DNA from: Thermodesulfobacteriales bacterium
GTDB taxonomy: Bacteria; Desulfobacterota; Thermodesulfobacteria; Thermodesulfobacteriales; Thermodesulfatatoraceae
NCBI GenBank assembly: GCA_026985945.1
Contig: JALSPN010000261.1
Span: 1 to 6,831, forward strand
Direction: 5' to 3'
DNA: 6,831 bases
In this document: positions 1-5,606 of the stretch, piece after piece
Layout: the number at the start of each line of letters is the position of its first letter
How positions within the stretch are numbered: position 1 is the first letter of the stretch
Notes under the pieces: model-generated
What the model was told of the DNA's origin: nothing
The model's database searches: none
Seen by the model: only the letters and a program-made list of their open reading frames with translations
Translations under genes and position numbers: made by a program

Positions 1-729
1 CCCCAAAAATTCATTTTTCTCTTTGTCGTTTATTTCCCCAATAAATTCCACCCAGGGACTTTTGAGAAGAGGTTTTATAACGGTCTCAAAATATTCGCGA
101 TCGGCTTTGTCCACCTTGGCGGCGATTAGAAGTTTCATCCCGGCCCTTTCAGCGATTTTGATGGCCCGGTCAGGGCGCTTTTCCGGCGAAATACGGCCCA
201 GGAAGGCCAGATAATCTCCGGGCTTGGCATAAAAACGGTAGAGGTCTCTGGGAAGACCATGATAGACCGTTCCTACCCAGTTTACAAAGGGAAGAGGGTT
301 GCGCTGAGCGTCTGAAATGGAGACCACGGGCATTTCTTTGAATTCTTCGTAAAGGGGTCTTAGCTCCGGTAAATCCAGGCGCCCGTGAAGAGTGGTTACA
401 TGAGGAGTCTTCAAACGCCGCATCAGCGGAAAGTGGATGTAGTCAATGTGAAAATGGATAATGTCAAATTTTTCTGCCTGTTTTATTACCTGCTCAAGCA
501 TATAAACATGAGGGGCCAGGGGATCTTTTATGCGCGCATCAAGCCTCAAAGAACGCTCACAACAGGGAACGAGTCTTGCCGAAGTCCGGGAATCTCCGGC
601 GGCAAAAAGGGTCACTTCGTGGCCCATTTTCACCAGTTCTTCGGTAAGATAATGGACCACCCTCTCCGTTCCCCCGTAAAGCCTGGGGGGAACGCTTTCA
701 TGTAAAGGAGCCACCTGGGCTATCCTCAT
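1..729 (-). CDS. Glycosyltransferase family 4 (GT-B fold), N-terminal 243 residues, cut by window edge
   Basis: Reading down from 729, the frame stays open to base 1, giving 243 codons and no stop, so the C-terminal part lies outside the window. The protein begins MRIAQVAPL and carries the GGTERVV loop (residues 19-25), typical of the N-terminal Rossmann domain of GT4 enzymes, then HFHIDY (92-97), TLHG (113-116) and the inter-domain GRISPEKRPDRA stretch (178-189). In the family this Arg and Lys contact the phosphates of the nucleotide-sugar donor. The EX7E motif expected further on is not reached. Family members transfer a sugar from an NDP-sugar in the cytoplasm, usually to a glycan, lipid or trehalose-type acceptor; the substrate cannot be read here. 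The ATG is well supported: a GGGAGGAGG ribosome site precedes it with about 3-4 bases spacing. It is divergent from the yyaL-like gene. The family call is firm; the exact role is unknown. Confidence 0.93.
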   Translation of the reverse strand, partial: MRIAQVAPLHESVPPRLYGGTERVVHYLTEELVKMGHEVTLFAAGDSRTSARLVPCCERSLRLDARIKDPLAPHVYMLEQVIKQAEKFDIIHFHIDYIHFPLMRRLKTPHVTTLHGRLDLPELRPLYEEFKEMPVVSISDAQRNPLPFVNWVGTVYHGLPRDLYRFYAKPGDYLAFLGRISPEKRPDRAIKIAERAGMKLLIAAKVDKADREYFETVIKPLLKSPWVEFIGEINDKEKNEFLG

Positions 730-799
730 TGCCCTCCTCCCTAAAGGAATTCTTGAGAAATTAAGGAGATCAAGGTAAACAGAGGTAGGTTCCGAAGAA

Positions 800-827
800 A
801 AAATAATTTCAGAAGTATTTAAGACAA
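800..827 (-). promoter_or_regulatory. Candidate sigma70-like promoter for the glycosyltransferase gene
   Basis: On the minus strand TTGTCT (827-822) is followed after 16 bases by TATTTT (805-800). Each hexamer matches the consensus at four of six positions, and the pair lies about 70 bases upstream of the glycosyltransferase start, in the 110-bp divergent spacer. The pair overlaps the spacer sequence used by the opposite gene. The AT-rich context makes chance matches common, so this is only a candidate. No convincing plus-strand promoter was seen in the same spacer. Confidence 0.25.
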
Positions 828-831
828 GGGG
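826..831 (+). promoter_or_regulatory. Ribosome binding site supporting an ATT start at 840
   Basis: The sequence AAGGGG ends 8 bases before the ATT codon at 840, which is good Shine-Dalgarno spacing. It matters because the yyaL-like frame has no ATG, GTG or TTG between the in-frame stop (TAA, 804-806) and the ATG at 1002. This site is the best visible support for initiation at the non-standard codon. Confidence 0.55.
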
Positions 832-839
832 TTGTTTTT

Positions 840-2585
840 ATTAACCGCTTAGCGCATCAGAAAAGTCTCTATCTCCGTCAGCACGCTCATCAGCCGGTTG
901 CCTGGCTTCCGTTTGAAGAAAACATTTTTGCTCAGGCGCTTAAAAAAGACCGCCCGCTTTTTGTTTCTATCGGCTATTCTGCCTGTCATTGGTGTCATGT
1001 AATGGCCAGAGAATCTTTTGAAGACGAAGAAATAGCGGCCATCCTGAACGAAAGTTTTCTCCCGGTAAAGATTGATCGGGAAGAACATCCCGAAATAGAC
1101 GCCGTTTATCTTCTGGCGTGTGAGATTTTGCGAGGGCATGCAGGCTGGCCTCTTACGATTTTGGCCTTACCAGACGGCTGGCCTTTCTTTGTAGCCACCT
1201 ATCTTCCTAAAGAGGGCGATGGCTATCGTCTGGGCCTTAAAGAGCTCCTTCTTGCTGTCCGTAAGGCCTGGGAATCAAACAGGGCTCAAATATTGGAGTC
1301 TGCCCGCGAAATAAGGCAAGCTTTAGAGGCCGTCTCTTTCGTCAATCCCGGCACCTTTGATCGGAAAGAGGTTTTAAAACGGGCTTTTGAGGAGCTTTGG
1401 GCTCAGTTTGATCCTCAATATGGGGGCTTTGGGCGGGCTGCCAAATTTCCGCTCCCTTTGAGGCTCCTTTATCTTCTTCATTTCGGAGAAGATGGCCCCC
1501 CAGAGGTCCATGAAATGGTGAAGAAGACCCTTTTCAAGATGCGCTTTTCCGGTCTTTTTGATCAGGTTGGTTTTGGTTTTCATCGTTACACCATTGATCG
1601 CGCCTGGCGAGTGCCCCACTTTGAAAAGATGCTCTACGACCAGGGTCTGCTTCTTTACCTTTACGCTGAGGCGGCAAAACACCTTTCAGAACCCCTTTAC
1701 GAAAGGGTGGCAAGAGAAATCGTGACCTATCTCCAGGAAAATCTCCATGATCCCCGAAGCGGGCTCTTTTACAGCGCTGAAAGTGCAGAAAGTGAGGGAG
1801 AGGAAGGTCTCTTCTATACCTGGAGTTTTGGAGAACTTGAAGAATTCTTGGAAGCAGAAGAGTTAAAGATTTTAAAATCTTATTTTGATTTGCACCCGGA
1901 GGGGAATTACCTTGAAGAAGGATGCGGCAGACCTTCAGGGCGAAACATTTTGTTCCCTCTCCATTCAGGAGAGGGGGAAAGACCTTCTGGACCTCCCGTA
2001 GAGCCGCTCCTCCAGAAACTAAAAGCTTTTCGCGAGAAGAAGCCCCGTCCTCCGCGAGATGAAAAGTTTTTGACCGACTGGAATGCCCTTGCCATAGCGG
2101 GTCTGGCTCATGCCGGAAAAATCCTTAGAGAAAAAGACTTTATTTTGCTGGCTAAGAACGCCTTTGAAGCCCTCTGGCAAAAAAGTTTTTCCCAGGGCAG
2201 ACTCCTTCATGTTCCGGAGTGCCTGGGGTTAAAAGGCCTGCTTGAAGATTATGTTTTTTTGGCCTGGGCGGCTCTGGAGCTCTTTGAGGCCACTTCAGAT
2301 TCTTCGTATTTTGAAAAAATGGCCTTTCTCCTTGAAGAAACTGAAAAGCTTTTCAAGACTTCCGCAGGCCTTTACCAGCAGGTAGGAAATGATAAAAAGC
2401 CCTTTCTGATCAAATTCTTTCCCGTATTTGAAGGGGCAATCCCCTCTGGTAACGGCCTTTTAGCCTATCTTTTAGCTAAAATTGGCCGCTTTTCAGCCTC
2501 CCAGAAAATCCTTACCGGCAGCGGAAAATACTTACAGGAAAGGCCAGGAGATTTTCCGTCCTTTCTCCTGGCCCTTTTGCAATGA
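840..2585 (+). CDS. YyaL/SPATA20-type protein: thioredoxin-like (DUF255) domain plus six-hairpin (alpha/alpha-barrel) domain
   Basis: From the ATT at 840 the frame encodes 581 residues. The N-terminus INRLAHQKSLYLRQHAHQPV matches the usual start of this family, which begins within a few residues of N-R-L. Next comes the family's redox-like motif GYSACHWCHVM, with Cys49 and Cys52 and a following His. Starting at the ATG at 1002 (527 residues) would delete this motif, so it is very unlikely to be the true start. The thioredoxin-like domain covers about residues 1-165 (SFEDEE 59-64, GHAGWP 99-104). The helical barrel domain follows: GGFG..AKFP 195-204, HFEKMLYD 260-267, FLTDWN 410-415, LEDYVFL 468-474, PSGNG 535-539. 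The reaction is not established; the barrel resembles N-acylglucosamine 2-epimerase and glycosidase folds. The protein is shorter than typical members (about 680-700) and departs from several conserved spots: SAESAES where SAEDADS is usual, and GFGF for GGGF. It is predicted cytoplasmic, with no signal peptide. It is convergent with the next gene with no spacer. Confidence 0.92.
   Translation: MNRLAHQKSLYLRQHAHQPVAWLPFEENIFAQALKKDRPLFVSIGYSACHWCHVMARESFEDEEIAAILNESFLPVKIDREEHPEIDAVYLLACEILRGHAGWPLTILALPDGWPFFVATYLPKEGDGYRLGLKELLLAVRKAWESNRAQILESAREIRQALEAVSFVNPGTFDRKEVLKRAFEELWAQFDPQYGGFGRAAKFPLPLRLLYLLHFGEDGPPEVHEMVKKTLFKMRFSGLFDQVGFGFHRYTIDRAWRVPHFEKMLYDQGLLLYLYAEAAKHLSEPLYERVAREIVTYLQENLHDPRSGLFYSAESAESEGEEGLFYTWSFGELEEFLEAEELKILKSYFDLHPEGNYLEEGCGRPSGRNILFPLHSGEGERPSGPPVEPLLQKLKAFREKKPRPPRDEKFLTDWNALAIAGLAHAGKILREKDFILLAKNAFEALWQKSFSQGRLLHVPECLGLKGLLEDYVFLAWAALELFEATSDSSYFEKMAFLLEETEKLFKTSAGLYQQVGNDKKPFLIKFFPVFEGAIPSGNGLLAYLLAKIGRFSASQKILTGSGKYLQERPGDFPSFLLALLQ
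1929..1990 (+). repeat. Hairpin flanked by an 11-bp direct repeat inside the yyaL-like gene
   Basis: CCCTCTCC (1955-1962) and GGAGAGGG (1968-1975) form a perfect 8-bp inverted repeat around a 5-base loop. It is flanked by AGACCTTCAGG (1929-1939) and AGACCTTCTGG (1980-1990), which match at 10 of 11 bases, lie 51 bp apart and stay in frame. Both copies encode RPSG. The hairpin encodes a Ser-Gly-Glu-Gly-Glu stretch typical of palindromic REP-like sequence read in this frame. It lies just around the family's GRNIL motif, in a loop of the barrel domain. It could be a fixed fragment of a palindromic repeat, or chance in a G/A-rich linker. Confidence 0.45.
2542..2580 (-). terminator. Strong hairpin at the convergent junction, likely intrinsic terminator, possibly bidirectional
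   Basis: GGCCAGGAGA (2542-2551) and TCTCCTGGCC (2564-2573) pair perfectly over 10 bp with a 12-base loop. On the minus strand three further pairs are possible (AAG with TTT, one of them a wobble), and TTTCCT follows. That places it about 13 bases past the stop of the 2586-3284 gene. On the plus strand the same hairpin is followed by CTTTT, but it sits inside the last codons of the yyaL-like gene and ends 10 bases before its stop codon. The U-tracts are short on both sides, so efficiency is uncertain. Position and stem strength argue that it ends the minus-strand transcript and perhaps both. Confidence 0.6.
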
Positions 2586-3284
2586 TTACTTAGTAGCCAC
2601 GATGGTGGTCTTATCTACCCCCGTATTTCCGGTTTTAGCATCAAAGGCATAGACGATAAATTCATAGTCTCCCGGATTTTCGATAGGGATTTCTGTTTCG
2701 AAACAGTTTCTTTTACCGCAAAAAGAAAGAGGGAGGATTTCCTGTATTTCACCATCTTTTTTGAGATAGGCCCCTACTTCGTAGGCATCCGGAGGCCAGA
2801 AGGTTTTCATATCCACCGGACAACCGCACATGGGAGTTGCACTGGCTGCCAGGCGCAGGCGCCCGGGAACCTGAAAAAATGTGTGTGCAGGGGGTTCTGT
2901 TATCCGGACCACCAATCCCGGAAAATCTATAACGATCCCATCCCCTTCGATGTGTTTTCCCGGAACTATCCAGGTCGTTACCGAAGCCCGCGCCATGGCC
3001 TGTGGTTGCCCATAAGGGGCGTAAACGACAATATCCACCAGGCAGGGTTCTTCGATGTCCAGCCTGGCTACGAAGCAAGCGGTGTTTTCATCTGCCAGCC
3101 TTTCTCCTCTGATCCAGGGGGTGGCCATGATCCGCTTGGTATCTCCGGTGGAACCGCGAATAATACCCTGGTCCAGGATAGAGCCACTCAAGGCATCTTT
3201 GACAATTACCCGGGATCCCCCCATAGAAGTGCCAATGAATTTGGCGTCTTCCGCCTTTGCCCTTATCACTACCCTGGTTTCCAT
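2586..3284 (-). CDS. Conserved protein of unknown function, beta-rich, with CxCP and paired cysteines
   Basis: This 232-residue protein has a clear start: GGAGG lies 5 bases before the ATG. It shows no signal peptide and no membrane segment, so it is probably cytoplasmic. The composition suggests two beta-sandwich-like halves. The first (about 1-115) has repeated short strands (METRVVIRAKAEDAKF, VIVKDALSGSILDQGII). The second (about 120-230) has VVRITEPP and ends with DYEFIVYAFDAKTGNTGVD, like an Ig/FixH-type or carboxypeptidase-regulatory-like fold. Six cysteines are present: 70, 81, 153, 155, 189 and 194. MCGCPVD (152-158) and FCGKRNC (188-194) could bind a metal or form a redox pair, but this is inference. 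I have the impression of similar uncharacterised proteins in Desulfobacterota and other Proteobacteria but cannot assign a name. It appears monocistronic, between a yyaL-like gene it meets tail to tail and a non-coding region upstream. Confidence 0.85.
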   Translation of the reverse strand: METRVVIRAKAEDAKFIGTSMGGSRVIVKDALSGSILDQGIIRGSTGDTKRIMATPWIRGERLADENTACFVARLDIEEPCLVDIVVYAPYGQPQAMARASVTTWIVPGKHIEGDGIVIDFPGLVVRITEPPAHTFFQVPGRLRLAASATPMCGCPVDMKTFWPPDAYEVGAYLKKDGEIQEILPLSFCGKRNCFETEIPIENPGDYEFIVYAFDAKTGNTGVDKTTIVATK

Positions 3285-3646
3285 AAAAGCCTCCGTAATT
3301 TTTAAAAATTGTAAAATTTTAAAGATTTTTTAGTTGTAAAAGTTTAGGCTTGATCTAACAATTAGTCTCTCCAGAGGCTCCACCTGTCAGGCTCGGTCAG
3401 AACCCAAATCCTGCTTCCACATTAGAATGCATCTTTTCCTTTGCCAAGGGCACATTTCTCAAAAATTTCTCCATCGGCGGACCACTCCCTTTGAGAAGGC
3501 CTCTCTGTCAGATTAAGTCTGAGCTAATGCACATAATACCCAGGAATTTTTATCTACTCCCCTCCCCGGAAATTAATACTCACCCCTTGTCGTTTTAGAT
3601 TAAAGGGACTAAACCTTAAGGCCCAAAATACGGAAGAGAGGGCGCC
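3285..3646. other. 362-bp divergent non-coding region between the unknown gene and aspS
   Basis: No convincing gene is present. The part nearest the minus-strand gene (about 3297-3345) is very AT-rich and contains TACAAT on the minus strand (3313-3308), a good -10 match 24 bases before the ATG. No -35 lies at proper spacing. TTGTAAAA occurs twice (3309-3316 and 3334-3341). The middle (3361-3528) has several repeats, described separately. Near aspS, TTGTCG (3587-3592) and TAAACC (3610-3615) are 17 bases apart, a weak sigma70-like pair. GAGAGGG (3636-3642) is the aspS ribosome site. No T-box, tRNA or known riboswitch consensus was recognised. Confidence 0.7.
3361..3528. repeat. Nested inverted repeats and a direct repeat; possible structured RNA or relic of a small mobile element
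   Basis: ATTAGTCTC (3361-3369) can pair with GAGCTAAT (3521-3528) with one bulged base. AGAGGC (3373-3378) pairs with GCCTCT (3499-3504), and TTCTCAAA (3456-3463) pairs with TTTGAGAA (3490-3497). These pairings are nested in one order. In addition, CTGTCAG-N5-GTC(A/T)GA occurs at 3384-3401 and again at 3505-3522. The second copy itself forms TCAGA-TTAAG-TCTGA. No frame across the element is open for more than about 35 codons. The pattern fits a structured transcript of about 170 nt or a decayed MITE-like unit, but each stem is short. Confidence 0.35.
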
Positions 3647-5446
3647 ATGGATCTTCTCGGACAGTGGAAACGCACCCATCATTGCGGTGAGCTTCGAAGC
3701 GATCATATAGGACAGGAAGTTACCCTTATGGGCTGGGTCCTGCGTCGGCGGGATCATGGAGGGGTTATTTTTATCGATTTAAGAGATCGAGAGGGCATAA
3801 CCCAGGTAGTATTTGAGCCTGAAATTAACCCTGAAACCCATACTCACGCCCACAAACTCCGCTCGGAATATTGTATTGCCGTTAAAGGTCGGGTCCGTCG
3901 CCGCCCAGAAGGTATGGAAAACCCCAAGATCCCCACCGGGGAAATCGAAGTCGAAGCTCACAAGCTTCGCATTCTTAATATTTCCAAAACTCCTCCTTTC
4001 CCTCTTGACGAAGAGGTAGAAGTATCGGAAGTTCACCGGCTCCGTTATCGTTATCTGGATCTGAGAAGGCCTTACATGATGGAAGGGCTCCGTTTCCGTC
4101 ATCAGGTGGCCCAAGCAGCCCGAAACTTTCTCGATCAGGCCGGGTTCATCGAGGTGGAGACTCCTTTTCTTACCAAGAGTACCCCTGAGGGAGCCAGAGA
4201 TTATCTTGTCCCGAGCAGGCTTTATCCCGGTAAATTTTACGCCCTTCCCCAATCACCCCAGCTTTTCAAGCAGATCCTCATGGTAGCAGGGCTTGACCGC
4301 TATTATCAGATAGTGCGTTGTTTCCGGGATGAAGACCTACGGGCCGACCGACAACCGGAGTTCACCCAGCTTGATCTCGAGATGTCTTTTGTTTCTGAGG
4401 AAGACATCATGGGCTTGCTTGAGGAGCTGGTTTGCCACCTCTTTCGCGAAACAATGGGGCAAGAACTAAAACGCCCCTTCCCGGTCCTCACCTATCAGGA
4501 AGCCCTCGAAAAATACGGGACAGACCGGCCTGACCTCCGCTTCGAGCTGGAACTAAAGACCCTCACTCCCGTTTTTGAAAAAACATCCTTCCGTGTCTTT
4601 GCAGAAGTAGTAAAGAGAGGCGGGCTCATAAAAGGGCTTTGTGTGCCGGGAGATTTCTCCCGCAAAGAACTTGACGATCTCACGGCCTTTGCCAACGAAT
4701 TGGGGGCCAAAGGGCTTGCCTGGATCAAAGTCAGAGAGGGGGGAGAGCTTCAGTCTCCCATCGTCAAATTCTTTAGCGAGGAGGAAGTAAAAGGCCTCCT
4801 TAAGGCCCTTTCCCCTTCTCCAGGGAGCACTATCTTTTTCGTGGCGGATAAGCCGGAGGTAGTAAATGAAGTCCTTGCAGAGCTTCGGGTAGAACTTGCC
4901 AGAAGGCTAAATCTTATTCGTGAAAAGGAGTTCAGGTTCTGCTGGATAGTAGATTTTCCTCTGGTGGAATGGGACGAAGAGGAAGGCCGTTACGTGGCCA
5001 TGCACCATCCCTTCACTTCTCCTAAAGAAGAAGACCTGGATTTTCTGGAAAAAGAACCCGAGAGAGTCCGCTCGCGGGCCTATGATCTGGTGCTTAACGG
5101 GATCGAGGTCGGGGGAGGAAGTATCCGTATTCACCGACCGGATATTCAGGAAAGGGTCTTCAAGCTTTTGAAGATAAGCCGGGAGGAGGCGCGTGAAAAG
5201 TTTGGTTTCTTGCTGGAAGCGCTGGAATTCGGCGCCCCACCCCATGGTGGTTTTGCCTTTGGTTTTGATCGGCTGGTAATGTTGATGCTCGGGAGAAAGA
5301 GCATCCGGGAAGTCATTGCCTTCCCCAAAACCCAGCGGGCTCAGTGTCTCCTCACCGGGGCTCCAGCTCCGGTAACCATCACCCAGCTTACCGAACTCCA
5401 CTTGCTACCAGGCTGGGAGGTTGAAAAAGAGAAAAATAACATTTAG
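3647..5446 (+). CDS. aspS: Aspartyl-tRNA synthetase, bacterial type, predicted non-discriminating (Asp/Asn)
   Basis: This 599-residue class II synthetase joins aspartate to tRNA using ATP in the cytoplasm; E. coli AspRS has 590 residues. Domains in order: OB-fold anticodon-binding domain (about 12-115, GWVLRRRDHGGVIFIDLRDR); catalytic core with motif 1 (about 150-175) and the QSPQL loop (202-206); motif 2 with FRDEDLRADRQPEFTQ (226-241, Arg227 on ATP and acceptor end); the bacterial GAD insertion (about 290-430); and motif 3 GGFAFGFDR ending at Arg542. All key parts are present. His37 and Gly89 stand where non-discriminating bacterial AspRS enzymes carry His and Gly, and discriminating ones carry Leu and Lys. 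If so, the enzyme also makes Asp-tRNA(Asn), which GatCAB must amidate; this is inference by alignment from memory. The ATG at 3647 follows GAGAGGG by 4 bases. The N-terminus is about 6-9 residues longer than in E. coli, which is unremarkable. It is a likely single-gene unit, convergent with the aminotransferase gene. Confidence 0.98.
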   Translation: MDLLGQWKRTHHCGELRSDHIGQEVTLMGWVLRRRDHGGVIFIDLRDREGITQVVFEPEINPETHTHAHKLRSEYCIAVKGRVRRRPEGMENPKIPTGEIEVEAHKLRILNISKTPPFPLDEEVEVSEVHRLRYRYLDLRRPYMMEGLRFRHQVAQAARNFLDQAGFIEVETPFLTKSTPEGARDYLVPSRLYPGKFYALPQSPQLFKQILMVAGLDRYYQIVRCFRDEDLRADRQPEFTQLDLEMSFVSEEDIMGLLEELVCHLFRETMGQELKRPFPVLTYQEALEKYGTDRPDLRFELELKTLTPVFEKTSFRVFAEVVKRGGLIKGLCVPGDFSRKELDDLTAFANELGAKGLAWIKVREGGELQSPIVKFFSEEEVKGLLKALSPSPGSTIFFVADKPEVVNEVLAELRVELARRLNLIREKEFRFCWIVDFPLVEWDEEEGRYVAMHHPFTSPKEEDLDFLEKEPERVRSRAYDLVLNGIEVGGGSIRIHRPDIQERVFKLLKISREEAREKFGFLLEALEFGAPPHGGFAFGFDRLVMLMLGRKSIREVIAFPKTQRAQCLLTGAPAPVTITQLTELHLLPGWEVEKEKNNI

Positions 5447-5479
5447 ATTTTTCCATCCTTCAGATACTGTGTGGCCTGT

Positions 5480-5561
5480 CAAAAGGTAGAAGGAGCATGG
5501 TCATAGAAGTCCAATTTCCCTATTCCCCATTCGCTACTCGCTATTCACCAGGGACCTTTTG
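5480..5561. repeat. 8-bp inverted repeat enclosing the heptamer array in the aspS-aminotransferase gap
   Basis: CAAAAGGT (5480-5487) and ACCTTTTG (5554-5561) are perfect inverted copies, extendable outward by two wobble pairs, with the heptamers between them. The stem is short and the loop long (66 bases), so it is a poor terminator and may be chance in a 160-bp gap. The rest of the 5447-5606 gap shows no gene. No clear intrinsic terminator was found for either convergent gene. Confidence 0.3.
5520..5547. repeat. Degenerate heptamer tandem repeat (about four units)
   Basis: Four consecutive 7-base units are visible: CTATTCC, CCATTCG, CTACTCG and CTATTCA. The preceding AATTTCC (5513-5519) may be a decayed fifth. 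On the other strand this reads as the GAATAGCGAGTAGCG type of intergenic heptamer seen in a number of bacterial genomes, comparable in kind to the short tandemly repeated sequences of cyanobacteria. No open frame uses it. Confidence 0.6.
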
Positions 5562-5606
5562 GTTGAAAGATCAAAGCAAACGTTCTCCTAACCCGAAATC
5601 AAGGCC

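Noticed and set aside
385..705. Plus-strand 106-codon ORF within the glycosyltransferase region
   Set aside because: It is antisense to the clear GT4 N-terminal domain.
753..781. Plus-strand promoter TTGAGA-17-TAAACA for the yyaL-like gene
   Set aside because: The -10 hexamer matches at only three of six positions; not better than chance in this AT-rich spacer.
849..1139. Minus-strand 96-codon ORF overlapping the yyaL-like 5' end
   Set aside because: It is antisense to the region encoding the CHWC motif, shows no family features and is explained as a shadow of the real gene.
2883..3305. Plus-strand 140-codon ORF opposite the unknown protein
   Set aside because: The minus-strand frame has a good ribosome site and fold-like composition; this frame is rich in Pro, Gly and Arg with no motif.
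3397..3474. 25-codon minus-strand ORF starting MEKFLRNVPL in the aspS upstream gap
   Set aside because: It is too short, its ribosome site is poorly placed and it has no homology I recognise; it overlaps the repeat block.
3361..3528. 6S RNA, SRP RNA, tRNA or T-box leader
   Set aside because: The nested stems do not form the long 6S hairpin with central bubble, and no SRP GGAAG loop context, tRNA T-arm or T-box consensus is present.
3779..4252. Minus-strand 157-codon ORF within aspS
   Set aside because: It is fully antisense to the AspRS anticodon and motif 1 regions, with no recognisable domain; the opposite frame is certain.
4907..5401. Minus-strand 164-codon ORF within aspS
   Set aside because: It is antisense to the motif 3 end of AspRS and has low-quality composition typical of a shadow frame.
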